Below, piece after piece: positions 1 through 14,300 of a stretch of DNA of 64,000 nt. Under the pieces are notes generated by a model. It ran no database searches, had not been told where the DNA came from, and was given only the letters and a program-made list of their open reading frames with translations. The stretch is from Stenopsyche tienmushanensis. Taxonomy: Eukaryota > Arthropoda > Insecta > Trichoptera > Stenopsychidae. The stretch spans positions 682,001 to 746,000 of the forward strand of contig WACJ01000069.1 of the NCBI GenBank assembly GCA_008973525.1, written 5' to 3'. How positions within the stretch are numbered: position 1 is the first letter of the stretch; every line of letters begins with the position of its first letter. The position numbers and the translations under genes are program-made.

Positions 1-65
1 TTACGATACGAGGCAATGAATGAAATGAAAAAAGATTATAAAAAAAGGGGAATCAAAACAAAAGG

Positions 66-101
66 GTCAAAACGTCGTGTTTAGGCCAACAAAGTTTTGA
101 C
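66..101 (+). promoter_or_regulatory. Inverted repeat in the TMEM62 5' flank
   Basis: The arms GTCAAAAC (66-73) and GTTTTGAC (94-101) can pair around a 20-nt spacer about 270 bases upstream of the TMEM62 start codon. The same arrangement is kept in the duplicated copy near 5669-5710, although most of the copied gene has decayed. It may be a regulatory hairpin or a dyad binding site. The shared ancestry of the two copies could also explain its survival, so this is a weak call. Confidence 0.25.
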
Positions 102-366
102 GTTTTATCTGTCATTCTTGTATAATGACAATTGTCAAATACCGACATAGGTCAGTTATCTTTGTTTCGCCACGGCGACGTTTTCTATCTATTTATTACG
201 ATCGCAGTCGAATTTTATTGGATCCGGACATGCTATGGATTTTTAAATGAATGCGGTATCAAATCAGTGCTTCAAAGTGGTTTTCAAGAGTAGAACAGCA
301 ATTACAGCACCGCATCTGCCATCAAATATTATGCAATTATTACATTATTAATGAAAATAGTCTAAC

Positions 367-3300
367 ATGTCTAAATTAAAGCTAATGTTCATCGCAGTGG
401 TTATAGTATTTTCTGTATTATTTGCTAATCTCGCTTTCCAGCTAGATTTGTTCTTAGGCACAGAAACGAGATACGCCTTAGAAGATGACAGCTCATTGAT
501 AAACACAAATTTAACTATAGCCGATTCGCCTTCACATCTCATGTGGTTTCTACAGGTAAAGCACAAATAAACCCTTTATATAAATAAATATACCAATTTC
601 ATTTGAATAAACGAATGATGCGATTAAATGATCGTTGTATAATTCCATGGATTTAACATCAACCCTCAATAGGATTTAATGTTTACAAAGAATGATAATA
701 ATAATCAATAGCGTCACATTTGTTATTTGAAATCGAACAGGTATCCAATCGCGTTAGTTATTATTTTAGAGATAAATTAAAATGGTATCTAAATCGAATA
801 ATCTGATCGAAATTATTTCACAATAGCAACTTTTATACCATAATAATGATTACAAAGAATTCTATTCTAAAAGTCTTATATATATGAATCTCCAATTAAA
901 TCTGTAGAAAATATTGAATGGGATACAAATTCCTGCGTTTTCTTGATTTTCATTCACTTTTATTAAAACTTTGCTATCAATTAATTACACAATATTTACT
1001 ATTATTAACTCTTGCGCAACGGGAGACTCACAAGTGAGTCTCTTGGTAATCTGATTTTCAATGGGTCTCAGACTATCGCACAAATGAAAATGTTTTAATT
1101 TCTTTGATTATACTAGAAGGATTTAATGAAAAAAATTTGTATGAATTTGTTAGTTAAATTATATGTAAATACATATGAAAAATATATAAACAAAGGAGCC
1201 CCCTTTGCTTATACGTGTGGAATAATTTTTGGCAAAAGAATAGTTTATAATGAATGTATTGTACGAAAAAAATAACACTTGAACGGTTGCCAAAAATTTT
1301 TGGACACTGTCTAAATTACATTTTTGCATTTCATATCTAAACAAATGACTAATCTGTTATTATTGAATTGACTATAAAAAATTCAGATTAAAATATTTAA
1401 CCACAATAAAGATTTTGTCACTTTTACCTCAGTTTATGAACAGCCTTGCTTTAATTTGTAAACTTTTTGTTTAATGAATAGATCTTTTGATAAACTAAGA
1501 ACCTTTAAGTATTTTTTTTAATAATATCTTTTAATAAACACAATTAAATAATATCATCACCCTCATAGTGCATTCATAAACAGTCCACTGCAGAACTATG
1601 GAGTTTTTCAATGCTGCTTCATACAATCACCTCCTCATTAGCTCGATATTGAAGTTAGCATGACCTCCATGTATATAAATTGAAAATTTGACATACATTG
1701 TCTTCTAGGAATTCTTAAAATTATGTTTTCAGTGTATATGTCCCATAAAAATGATATGTTTTTAATATTGCTTTTACTAAAAAGTACATTTTCTTCTGAT
1801 ATCATCATCATCATAGTGCAGCCACAAACAGTCCACTGCAGAACTATGCGCTTCTTCAATATCCATTCACAGGAAGGGATTACATCCATCTCGTCTGTAT
1901 CATACATTCACCTCCTCATTCGCTCGATATTGAAGGTAGGATTACTTCCGAGTTTAATTTCGAACGCTCACCCAACGTCTTCTGATATATGCATACAAAA
2001 GTAAATCATGTATATCGTGTCAGTTGTGATTTAACTGTTAATTATAACATTATTGCAATTATTTCAAAGGTTTCAGATTTACATTTAAGTATTTTTCATG
2101 ATAAATCACGGGTCACAGAACTGGAAGATTTTTGCTTAACGACGGTAGATGTAATAAAGCCGCTAGTGGTTTTAGCATCCGGTGATCTAACAGATGCAAA
2201 ACGCAAGGATAATATAGGATCAGCTCAGTACAAAGAAGAATGGATTTTTTATAGTGATGTTTTAAATAAAGGCAATATCAAAAATAAGACAACATGGCTT
2301 GATATTCGGGGCAATCATGGTATGGAAATCAATAACACATTTATAAAATATTTGTAAATTCATACAATTTTCGGGGAATAAGAATTCATACAATAAAAAA
2401 ATCATTTTTTTTTTAGATAATTCCAATATCCCTGGGTGGAAATCTGATTTGAACTATTATAGAAATTATTCTATTCAAGGGATTAATAACCCTAGGTCTT
2501 ATATGCATATCATTTCACATGCTGGTGAAAAATATGCTTTTATTGGAATAGACGCAAGCTTAGAGCCAGGTCCAAGAAGACCATTTAATTTCTTTGGATT
2601 ATTAACTAATGATGAAATAAAACATATCAAACTGTTTTTAAAAAAAACAGAAGACGTCAATGTTAATCACATTATATGGTAATTATAATATTTTCATACA
2701 GATTGTGAATATTAGGCATTTGGTGTTTTAAAAATTTAATACACTATTTAGCTATACAAATTATTAAATGACTATATAAAAAAAAAATCATGGATCTTAT
2801 GAATTTTATGTCTTTTAGGTTTGGCCATTATCCATCTTCGTGCATATTATCGTTAGAAAGTGATTCTGTTCGAAATTTAATAGGAAATGCCAAATCTTCT
2901 CGCGTTTATCTCTGTGGCCATTTGCACAACTTACATGGATTTGCACCTGAAATGTATACATTACAAAAACAAGGCTATCTTGAACTTGAATTGGGAGATT
3001 GGAAAGACAATAGAATGTATGTATAAAATTAAATAATAGCCATCATAACCCACTGGTGGATCATGGCAAGCACGATTCACTTGTGACTATCATTAAATAC
3101 AGGTATCAGTATCTGCCACGACTTCTGTATTGTAACTTTGGTGTTGCGCCAGTTGGTTATTTTTGGGCCTACAATTGCTATATTTATTCTAAAAATAAAG
3201 AAATATTCCACAATTTTCCAATTGATTTGAACGTTTAATCTTAATGAAGCTTGATAATTTTCATAAAATAATATGTTAATAACTACATTTGATAAATTCA

Positions 3301-4652
3301 TGTTTTTATTAGGTTTCGACTCGCTGCAATAGATCATGGTTTATTTTCTTTCGTCGATAACCAACACGGCACTTGGCCTATAGCTCTTTTTACAAATCCC
3401 AAGCATGCTATGTTTGTGATGCCTGATAGAGAACCATTGAAAAGACTTATGGAATCAACTCACATTAGACTCCTAGCATTTTCACTATCTCAAATAGAAG
3501 TCGTTCAGGTCAAAATTAGCAATGGGGATTGGATGATATGCAATCATATTGAAGGTCCATTGTATACACATCCGTGGAATCCTAAAGATTTCAGTTCAGG
3601 TCTGCACACAATTTATGCTAAAATACGGGACATACAAGGGCGTGAAAGAATTATAGAGCAACCGTTTTCTATAGATGGCACAAAGATGAGTTTTAAAATC
3701 CTTGCAAAAATCGCTCTCATGATAAATGCTACGAGAATTGTATGTATCTCTGTTAATTTGTGGCAGTAAATATGTTTTGGATGAGGCTTTTATTAATTTG
3801 TATATTTTTTAGTTTCAATTGATGTTTGGTGCTATGATGGTTATCTGTATTTTACCATTAATAATTCTAAGATATTTACATAACAAAATACTGATTGGGA
3901 AAATGAAGCCATGGAATTTTAGAACGGGATCAAATATTTGGTTCAGAAGAATTTGGCTTCTATCGACCGTAGATAGCCTATTTTATCCATTGATCATATA
4001 CGAAATTTATTTATGTTTTGGACCATGGTGTGTTGGTGAAATTATGGATGGTCATGTAGGTGTTATATTTTCTTGGGGCATCATTGTAAATGGTGTTTAT
4101 ATACCTGAGGCATTTACATTTCTATTTGGTTTTACACAAATGTTTATGTATCAGTTTCCATTGACGCTAATTTTAGCAAAATGTGTAGATGATAGGTGAT
4201 TAATAAAATCATATTATCTTATGTAATAAAATACAATTGAAATGGATTACTAAATAATAACTAAATTCTTTTTAGATTCCGTCTTTATTGGATAGGTGGC
4301 AACATTCGTCGATCTTTATTTAGATCTGTACTGATGCCATGTTCCATTTATTATAATTTTGGCATTGCAAATGTTTTCTGCGTATTTCTTTTGGTTAGCT
4401 TATGGAACTATGGCATTTTTACTTGGACCATTTAGGACATGGTCTATTTTATTAAATATTTATTTATGGTTTAAAGCAGTGACATTACCAAAGGAATCTA
4501 TGAGGTTTGTAATTTAACTATTGCATATTAAGTGATGAAAGCTACATACTTTTTACACTAAATGTTTATTTTTTAGAAATGCTGCTAATATGTGGATGTC
4601 GGCTAAGACGCACACAAAAAATTATCCACTGCAAGGAACAAATGATTCGTGA
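367..4652 (+). CDS. TMEM62: TMEM62-like metallophosphatase membrane protein
   Basis: Eight exons with GT-AG borders fit together: 367-555, 2070-2319, 2417-2678, 2819-3016, 3313-3739, 3813-4195, 4276-4504, 4577-4652. They give about 670 residues, against roughly 640 for the human protein. Residues 8-25 form an N-terminal membrane anchor. The calcineurin-like phosphoesterase signatures follow in order: SDLHLS (65-70), SGDLTDAK (from 100), RGNHD (143-147, split by intron 2), FGHYPSS, and CGHLHNLHG. Exons 5-8 encode the C-terminal half, with several hydrophobic segments (for example the start of exon 6) and the tail motif NAANMWMSAKTH. The start at 367 is the first ATG before the signal anchor. 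Exon 7 is one base too long: frame is lost at about 4368-4373 (CAAATG) and conserved coding resumes in the next frame (LAYGTMAFLLGP). The enzyme substrate is not established for the family. Family identity is secure; the frameshift may be a sequence error. Confidence 0.88.
1551..1990 (+). repeat. Interspersed repeat with ATCATCATCAT / CAGTCCACTGCAG core
   Basis: Two adjacent partial copies (about 1551-1660 and 1799-1990) sit inside TMEM62 intron 1. They share the core ATCATCATCATAGTGCAGCC and the block ACAGTCCACTGCAGAACTATG, followed by CAATATCCATTC and a CTCCTCATTCGCTCGATATTGAAG segment. Further copies lie at 5966-6130 (+) and 20990-21260 (-). No long coding potential is convincing in any copy. 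It is an unclassified short interspersed or non-autonomous element. Confidence 0.6.
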
Positions 4653-5668
4653 TCTATCCACATTCCAAAGCAGTGTTTCTATTCAGATCGGACTTTAATT
4701 AACATTCTAAAAATAGGAAAATATATCATATACATCTCCAATTGGTTATGATGTGTGAGACAAATACAGACTATAAGACAAATTACAGATAGATTACAGA
4801 ATTTTAATAGTTAATATCTTTTTATACAATACGATGTTTTGTTTTATAAAACATTGATATTGAAATATTATCTTTATGAGAGACTTGTAAATGGGATCAT
4901 TGCCATAAATGTGTGTAATATCAGTTTCAATAAATAAGCATAAAAGAAAATTATGCTCTATAAATAAGAAGATATTTCATTGCTTACTTTTCACCGGTGG
5001 TGAATGGTGAGTACCAAAGAACGAGAAGTAGAATTAATGTATAAATAAAAATAAAATTAGTTTAAAAACATTAGGACTTTTTTAAGTTTTTCATATACAG
5101 CACGTCCAATATCCAGACCCACTGAATTTGAAATTTTCGTGTAGCATGCAGAGCCGTAACGAGGCTATGAAGCGCCTGTGGGAATTATGAAAATGAAATG
5201 GCACTCCATTATTACAACCCTAATATATGTCGACAAAATACAATTAACTAAACATTTCAGTTCAAATAAACTATTGTATTTAAATCAAAAGAATCTCATC
5301 TTATATAAATTCAAGTAATTGAATAATTATGAAGTGTGAGCCCCCAGTTTACTCAATGGTGCCTGTTTCTTAGTTGCGTGCTTCATAAAGCTATAACAAA
5401 AAGCGTCGAGGTAAAGAATTACTTCAATGAGTGTTCGATTATCAGTAACAAAGGCTCCGCTCTTTCAACATCGCTCCGACTTAAAACGGATTCAGCCCCT
5501 CTTGAAGGGAGAGCGGATTTTTATCTAATACTGTTGCTCATCTTTTAAAAGTAACGCAAAAAAAAACTCGAAAGGGAAGGAGATCATATAAAGATGGAAT
5601 TCTCTAAAATAGTATTAATTTATTTATAAAATAGTATTTATTATTATAAGAAAAAATATAATTAAAAG
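4653..5668. other. TMEM62 3' flank, no gene seen
   Basis: This stretch is AT-rich and begins with the probable 3' untranslated region. An AATAAA signal occurs at about 4929. A 70-codon open frame near 5336-5548 has no recognisable similarity and I do not call it a gene. Confidence 0.5.
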
Positions 5669-6845
5669 AAGCGTCAAAACGTCGTGTTTAGGCCAACAGT
5701 GTTTTGACGTTTAATCTGTCATTTGTGTACAATGGCAATTGTCAAATACCGGCCTCGGTCTGTTGTCTTTATTTTGCTACGGCAACGATTTCAATCTATT
5801 CTCGACGATAGCAATGAAACTTTATTAGATCCGGACATGCTATGAATTTTTAAATGAATGCATTATAAAATCAGTGCATCAAAGTTATTTTCAATAGGGA
5901 ATAACAATTATAGCATCCCATCTGTCATCAAATATTTTTGCAATTATTACATTATTAATGAACATCTTTTCATCATCATCATCATATTGCAGCCACAAAC
6001 AGTCCACTGCAGAACTATGCTTACTCGTGTATTTAATATTGAAGGCAGCTTGATTTCCCAGTTTAATTTTGAATGTTAGTTCAATGGGTACCTTGATGAA
6101 CGTATCAACGGGGGCTTTAACAGCCATCTCGATAAGGAGTATAGGTGGTTTTTAAAAGATTGAGTAGTTTTCTTTGGAAGGCGTTGGTTAACTACTCCAC
6201 ACAACTATATTTCCACGTACAAAGAGTTCAGTCCCTCATTTCCTTTGCTAACGTTAGGGTGAAGACATACATGACGTCTACCCGTCCACGTGCATCTTAT
6301 TCTGGCAAATTCGAGAATGGGTTGAATTCCTCTTTGAGGTTGACTCTTCCAGTTCTGCTGTTTAAAAATATTATGGATGACAATAAAAGAATTATCCGTA
6401 TTTTACATTTAATAATCCTATGATATTTACATAAGAAAATACTCGTTGGAGAAAATTAAGCCATAGTAATATGTACTAAATAATAAATAAATGCTTTATT
6501 AGATTCCATTTTTATATGGATAGGTGGCAATATTCGTCGATCTTTATGTGCTAGATCATATTCTATTTATTTCTGATTGATATTGTATTTCTTTGGGGTA
6601 GCTTATGGAATTATGGCACATTTAAATGGACCATTGAAAACACAGTATTTTTTATTAGATATTTATTTATGGTTTAAAGCAGTCACATTACCAATGGAAT
6701 CTATGAGGTTTGTATTTGAACTAGTGTATGCAAACTACATACTATATGCAACTTACATATTTTTTACACTAAATGTTTATTTTTTAGAGATCCTGGCTAA
6801 TATCCGGATGTCTACTAAGACATTCACAATAAAAAATCACTAAAA
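5669..6845 (+). pseudogene. Decayed partial duplicate of TMEM62
   Basis: The first about 290 bases (5669-5960) match the TMEM62 upstream region at 66-355 with scattered changes, including the GTCAAAAC...GTTTTGAC dyad and the block TCCGGACATGCTATG. After an interspersed repeat (5966-6130) come fragments matching exon 6 (6378-6450), exon 7 (6504-6708, with its preceding intron kept) and exon 8 (6788-6843). Exons 1-5 are missing. Exon 7 is broken by internal deletions and stops. Retained introns and promoter sequence mean this arose by DNA duplication, not by retroposition. No intact product can be made. Confidence 0.82.
5966..6130 (+). repeat. Interspersed repeat copy (ATCATCATCAT family)
   Basis: The sequence shares CATCATCATCATATTGCAGCC and ACAGTCCACTGCAGAACTATG with the copies in TMEM62 intron 1. 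It interrupts the TMEM62 pseudogene exactly where its exon 1 would be expected. Confidence 0.6.
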
Positions 6846-7039
6846 GAAACAAATTATTCATGATTCAATGAATGGTTTCTCTTCAGATCACATTATAAAT
6901 TAACAGATTTCCATTTGGTTATGACATAATTTGAAGACTTGCACAGGTAAATATATCCATTTACATTTTCGTCGTCAGACTAAAATAATTGAATCTGATA
7001 AATTCTATATAGATTGTTCAATATTACGTGTAAGAGTGG

Positions 7040-7575
7040 TAAAACTCAGACAATGGTGCCACTCCGGTATGGTACATAAGACGTCATTTATGCGCTAGGC
7101 AAGATAAGAGTGATACGCATTGCTTAACCCCTCCGACTCGGAGAGCAGACATGCTATGCTCTAATGTAAATCCACTTTTCTGTCAGTCCCGCCGCAGCAT
7201 GTAACAAACTTGATAATGAACCTTAACACTGTTGATAGCACACAATATTCGTTCATTTCTTTGGAATACTTCTTAATGATCAACTTGCATGGTATCTGCT
7301 TTATGTTGTTCATCTATTTTTGCCTATTAATATGTTGCCAAAATAAAAGGACAGGGTTACCGTGCAAGTCTGCCAGTTTACTTCTGAAGGAGTAGATTTT
7401 GCAAAGGAGTGGTGATACTCGATTAATAACGCCAATCCAGAACAGACAAGGGGGAATAACAAGATTGGTCAACGATAAACATGATGCGAGTGTCTTAATT
7501 ATTAAAACAAACACCTGCTCATAAGACAACACGAATGAAAGTCGTTTTATCTCTGTTGAAAGAGCTTAATAGCTT
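7040..7575 (+). repeat. About 520-bp TTAA-ended repeat, copy A
   Basis: This is the first of four copies of one family (others at 9365-9705, 31950-32455 and 46170-46665). Shared landmarks are GGAGAGCA next to a TTAACCC-like end, CACTGTTGATAGC, TTTTGCCTATTAATATGTTG, GGAGTGGTGATACTCG, and CTTATCC(A/G)ACGATAG at the far end. Ends of the form TTAACCC(C/T) in copies A, C and D suggest a non-autonomous piggyBac-type element that duplicates TTAA. I see no transposase. The 61-codon ORF inside is not a gene. Confidence 0.62.
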
Positions 7576-8355
7576 ATCCAACGATAGTGATTTCAGTTAA
7601 TTATACCTAAATTTTATGACAATATAATAACAATAAAACATTACATTTGTAAATAATAAATGTTTATTCAAAAATCATCCATTTTATTCTAAATAGCAAA
7701 AATAAATCAAATTATGTTTAAATGCAAGCAACTTAATCATATCGGCAAAAAATACTTTCATAAATCTAATCTAAATAAGATCAATTAATCAAATAGACTT
7801 AAAACATATTTCCACGTTAATTATTTTTAATAAATTACAGCTATTGGCCCGATTAATTTTAATGAAATATTAATTTTGGCTAATGAAGAATTTATGATAT
7901 CAACAATATCATGAAATGAAAGTGGCTAGAATACTGCAATTTTCTTGTGCTTCTTTAAAACAAAGTAGACCTTATAAATCTACCGTGCGATTAAATACAT
8001 GATTTCAATAATTTATATATAAAAACGAAATATATCCATATTGTATTCGCATCAATTTTAAAATAGCCAATTGTCTATTATTTTAAAGCTGGTGGTCTGG
8101 TGAAAACAATCACCAAACAGATATCGAATCAAACTAAATGGTTACACCAGGTAGCCAGTAAACCATAAATGAGAAATCGCAAAACATATCTTATATAATT
8201 TCATCAATACCACGAAATATATGGTGATACATACACTGACACCAAGATTTAAGGTCAATATGAAAAACATTATAAAATAATACAGCAATTTGCATTAAAA
8301 TAAACGAATCGCTCAGGAACTGTACATAAATAACAACGATCATTTAGTTAATGCA
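7576..8355. other. AT-rich intergenic and INCENP 3' flank
   Basis: No open frame of interest and no recognised repeat occurs here. It probably includes the 3' untranslated region of INCENP, which is read on the minus strand and ends at 8356. Confidence 0.4.
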
Positions 8356-11300
8356 TTAGAATTTAGGCATTAAAGAAGAACGAGGTGGCGTTTTCCAAAC
8401 AGCACTCGAGGTTCTTTTTAATTTGTTTCGATCGATAGACGGGAAAATTTCCAATAAGTTTGGCGAAAATATTGTTGTCGAATATAATTTATCGATAACG
8501 TCAGTATGAATATATCGTTGAGTTTTGATGGCCTTGTCAAGGTTTTCATCTGCAATATCGAACAAAGAATGTCAATCAAACAAGATTTACTTTGAAATAA
8601 TTACTTTTTTTCAATTAAAATTCACTTACGCTTAGCCCAATAAGGTCTTCGGTTGTGTTCAATTTTCTTCCGTTCACTATCGCTCGATTTACTATTTTCT
8701 AACCGTTCATCTTCTTCTATCATCGCATCGAAAATTTCTCTAGCGCTCTTTGCTGCATTATTAATTGAAACAAATCGATTTTATAAAATCAGAAAATAGA
8801 TAACAAATTATATCCAGTAATATATTTACCGTCTTTTTGATCGCCCGTCATCTTCAATGGCGTGTTCAAAGTTCTTACATGTTTTTTGGGTAAACTGTAA
8901 AAACATTAAAAAAAAAACATGTATTCATGAAGATATAAAAAAATATAATGGTTATTATTCGAGTATTACTTTTCCATTTCTGCCTCTTTAAGTTTGTTGA
9001 GTGCTTGATTTTGTGCCTCCTGTTCAGCGGCTCTTTTTTCCTGAATTTGTCTTCTCTGTAAATATATAATTATATGTATTGATGCAATATCGAATATTAA
9101 AAACCCTATCAAAAATTGAGTTTTAATACTCTGCATACCTTTTCAGCGTCGCGCAAACGCTCTTCTTGAATTTGACGCGCTTTCTCCTCCCGTTCTTCTT
9201 GCATTTGCCGAATTTTCTCTTCCCGCTCTTTTTGAGCCCGTTCCAATTGTGCTTGCTTCAACTTATCTTGGGCTTCTCTAGCTAAGGCGGCCGCTCTAAA
9301 TTTTTCTTCACGTTTCCTAAACGTTTATACGAATATTAATACTTAGTATGCAGAATGATATTGAACTTGAATGATGAACAGAATGATGTTCAACTTGCAC
9401 GGTAAATCCACGCTTTATGTTGTTCATCTATTTTTGCCTATTAATATGTTGCCAAAATAAAAGGACAGGTTTAACGTGCAAGTCTGCCAGTTTACTTCTG
9501 AAGGAGTAGATTTTGCAAAGGAGTGGTGATACTCGGCTAATAACGCCACTCCCGAACAGTCAAGGGGGAATAACAAGATTGGTCAACGATAAGAATGATG
9601 CGAGTATCTTAATTATCAAAACAAACGCCTGCTCTCAAGACAACACAAACGAAAATCGTCCTTATCTTTGTTGAAAGAGGTTAATAGCTTATCCGACGAT
9701 ATATCCAAATTCAAAATTACCTTTTTTGTTCTTCAACTTTAGCTTGATTAAGAAGTAAACGTTTCTGTGATGGATCTTCTTTTTCTGAACGAGAAACTGA
9801 TTGTGTATTTGTCACATTAGATCCATGTCTAGATGTGGAGTTTTTAGTTGCATTCACGATCTAAAAGTGTGACGTAGATATAGAATGTCAAAATATCAAA
9901 ATCTGTCTGTTTAAAATTAATAATAGCAACAATTACCTGTTTGTTGGTAATAGGAATAGGAAGATTGCATTTTACAATATTTTTCTTCAAATTGCTTGGG
10001 GTCAGCTTGTTTTTGCCCGCTTTATCCAAGTTGGATAATTTAAACTCTTCGAGGGAACTTTCTGTGGATGATATTTCTTGTATAACCTGACAAATGAGAA
10101 TATGAAAACAATCTTTAGAATTTATAATTGTATAAGAATATTTCAAAAATTTAAACATTAAACTTACTTGAATAGGTTCGGTAGAGTTACCACGTAGTCT
10201 GTATACGATTTACCTTTACGCGCGGATCAGCTTTTGTTTTGCTCAATTTGGCAAGGTTTTCAAAATGTTTCACTTGTTTTTTTACTGGACTCCTAAAATA
10301 TACAATTGAATTGCTTGAATCGATTGCTTTGTTGAATCAATAACAAGGCATGATTTAAAATCATTTATAACTTACTGATTTAAATTTTCATTTTCCTTAA
10401 TAAGTTTAATAGTTTTCGGGAATGGTTTTGTGTATTTGGGTGGAGTTTCTTCCACTTCGCTGCAATCGTTTGGTAATAACGAACATGATGGATCAAATGG
10501 TACTTGTTCATCTATAATTTATTAAAAAATAATTAAACCACACAATTATATCATTAATGCATCTAATTTTAAGAAAATAGAATGAAGCTACTCACTAGTC
10601 TTCTTTGCTGCGTTCTGTTTATCAACATTGTTGTTCAGTTTTTTCTCGCTAGATTCTGTTATAACGACAGTCTCATTGAAGGGAACGTTTTTTGTTTTTG
10701 CCGAATGAGGAGTTGATGTTTGTAATCCTTTGCCTATCACAACAGTTTCATCAAGCTGCAAAGAAAATAAATAGTTTTTAGAGAAATATTCACATGAACT
10801 GCTCACATTTAAATTTTGAGATGGTATCCCATATCTTAAATACAAACTATAATATTATTCATATAAAAGTAGTCTAATTACATATCTGATTCAGTTAAAA
10901 TAGAGTTTAAAAAACTATTATTTATTACAAATATACGTAAATAATTCACACATGAGATGATGATGATAAGATATTATTTAAAATAACTGAAAATTCTCTA
11001 TTACTCAATTTTGACTAGATAAATAGGGGTTTAATACGTATGAAATTATTTCATTGAACAAAGAAAAATGACGATTTTTTCTGAATAGTATATTATAGGC
11101 AATCTGCAAAATTCCAGGAACTTTGTAGGGAGTCTGTGATAACAAATAGAATACTTATTTTTCATATTAAATTACAACAAATGAGCACCATTTCTCAAAT
11201 AACAAAAAAATATGAGAACTACTGCAAGATAATAACCAAAATGGAATGTATGAAATAAAACCAAGTCAACGATAATTATACTGAGAATGTTAAATGTGTT

Positions 11301-14300
11301 GCTTAGTCAACCATCGCACAGTTAAACATCACGCACGTGTTGATCTTTTGCACTCGTTAACAAACTAAACATGTACATATTTTGTATGGGTGCATAACTT
11401 TATGTAGCGTTTTGTTTCTTTAGTGTGGTCCCTATCTCGACACTATAGAAAGGTTGACTGTACATTTTACATAAAATACAATTAATGACAATCATCCCAC
11501 AGTGGGAGTGGCATTGCACGCATCACTAGATTGTGTCAATAGATCAATGAATAAAATCAAAAGTACATGAGAGATTATTTGCTCATTTGCTTTGGAATAT
11601 GATAAAGATTATAATCGTTTACTACTTGACATGGAATTTCCTTTTGCTATCTAAAAGTGTATGTTCGGTTCGATTTTATGCACTCTTTGATTCAGTGTTG
11701 GAATCTTGGAATGTAAAGGCATTGATGTGCAAGTCAATTTAATTAATTCAACAATATGACATTGTAAGCTTGGAAACTATTGTCCTAGACGGTGTGTAGG
11801 AAATAATAGATCAATGTAAACGGATCAACAAGTTAATCCGTGAACATGAGCCAGACGGGAGGTTCGAAATATCGGATAGAGTTAAAAAATGGAATTTTAA
11901 TTTTGCCTCTCAAAAAAAAAAAAACAACAAAACTTCAATATTCAAATTGCATTAAAATCTTTAGTTTTGAATGAAAAATAGACATCGAGATCCTTTTTTA
12001 CTTCTTCGTTATTCTTACATTCCATTCATTTATCCGGAGTGATTTTAGCTGTGAAGTTTCAAATTATCATGTCGAAAAATATGATTCCTCTATTGAATCC
12101 CGGGATTCCGGACAGTTTTAGGTGCTCATGAATCCCGGGATTAATAAACGTAATCCCGAAAAATTCAGGATTGAAATTTTTATATAACAGAAATCGTACC
12201 CCTCGCCAGCACGATGAAGGCTACTAAATCGAGACATTCCCGCCGAAATCTGGACGCTTGGAAACAGTGGCGTAACTACTAATTGGTGAGCTTAGGCGAC
12301 GCCTAGTCTAACTGTCTAATCTATGTATACATATATACAGTACATGTAAGTTTTTAAAATTATTATATTAACCCTACCGGTGATGTATTTACTACACCTC
12401 GGCTCTAATAATGGGAATATCGATATGAAATATAATAGATACGGGCTTCAGAATTTTTGTATTCCTTCGTAATATAATTACGGACCACATCGAAGTATTA
12501 TGGTATATAAGTATTAATCTATAGCGACGGAAATGAATAATTTGTCGGGAAATCGGGTATTTTGCGAATTTTAGTACGTGTCTCAGCGGAAAGGAATTGT
12601 ATCAGTCACATTGATGTTATACGAAAATGGGGGCTCACGCGGTCATCAACTCGAACTAGCATTTAAATATCTGATGACGATACCTCCAACGAGTGTGGAG
12701 GCTGAGCGTGCATTTTCAGTAGCAGGTTGCCTGGCTACCAAAATCAGATCCAGACTAAATGACGAAAATCTATTTTTTAATTGTATTTTTATCTTTTCTT
12801 AAATAAATTATTTTTTTTCGTCTTCCAACTATTTTTTATATTAAACAAATAGACTTATTAGTAATTTTTGATCAAATTTATAAATGTAATTTCTTAGAAT
12901 TATTGAAAATCCCGTGATTGATCTCGGGATGGTCAAATGCAATCCCGGGATCGAAATTTTGGCTCGGGATTGGATTCCCTAGTTCCAACTGATCACAATA
13001 GAACTTATTCCGACTTCTCATCCCCAATCACAATATGTCGTAGAAATGTTGAATTTATTGATATTTTCTAGTTTTAATCACAAATTACACGTTCAAATGA
13101 AGAATAATGCGATGGTAAGAGGCAAGTGGCCTCATAAAGGTCACAGACTGATGCACATGCTTATTTCGACAATGATCCCATCGTGGTATTGTTTTGTGAC
13201 GATTTGTCCGGAAATGTTGGCATTTACATCCTTCGAAAGGGGATAGAGCGTTGTGGATGCATTCCGTAATCGATTGGGGGCTATTGCATAAGTATTGAGA
13301 TGACCATGTTAGGGTCAAGTTCCAAATGGGAAGTTGTTGTACGTTCAGGTAAGTTTTAAAACGGAGGCGGCCTACGGTGGATGACCGAGCTGTTGCCGCT
13401 ATTCATTCGGTATGAGTGGCGCTGGTTTGACGTGCTCTTCGAATTTAGAACACTTGCGGACAAAAAAGAAGTCGCAAGAAGAGAAAAAACTCGAAATAGG
13501 CAAGTCACTTCAGAGTACTTGTTAATCCGGAGCGTGATTAATGTAAATTAAGTGATTCGGTGCAATTTGCTTTTCAAATTGAAGTTTGTGAACTGTGTGC
13601 AATCGTTTCGTATGCCGCCAAATGGAAAAGTGTCCCGAATGCGCTGTGAATAATTTGCTATTATTTTGCCCGAATGAAGATGTGTTTGAAGAAGTGTTTA
13701 GCGTCTAGGTGTTCAATTGGTGCGAGAGTGCAAAGAGTGTCTTCTGACGAAATGGCATTTATAGTCACATATGTTTGTCGAGCCAAAACTGGAAACATTT
13801 TTTTGTTTGTTCAGCGCTTCTTAAAATGCGATCCGCATATCGAAAGTATCCTCCGTCTCTTTCGCCAACACTTGAAATGTCAAAGACATAAATAGCCAAT
13901 TCCATTGTGTTTGCATGCGATCGGAGCCATTCATAAATAGTGATCGTTCACCCAATACCATTCTAAAATCGAAGACCCCATCGACGTGCAATTAAAAATT
14001 TGCCCCAATGGTCCAAAATTGTCCAAAGCGAGCCAAACGAACTCTTAAAACACAATCAAAACGAGGGGCATGAATCACGTCTCGTTCTTTTAAGAAGTAA
14101 TTTGTTCTACAAGCAGCGATCTTGTCCTATTTAATCATGATTGCAATAGAATCTCTCGGTAATGTACCCAACAACTAGATATAATAACCGACGATGCATT
14201 ATTATCTAATTATTCTTATCTTAAGCTCTTCTTGCATCGCAATATTTTCATATAAGTGCATTAAAAATCTTATATACACACAAAAAAATCAAATAAACTT

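Noticed and set aside
3056..3238. 60-codon open frame in TMEM62 intron 4
   Set aside because: It lies between well-defined splice sites (3017 donor, 3312 acceptor). The phase of exons 4 and 5 works without it, and its hydrophobic content is not a conserved TMEM62 segment.
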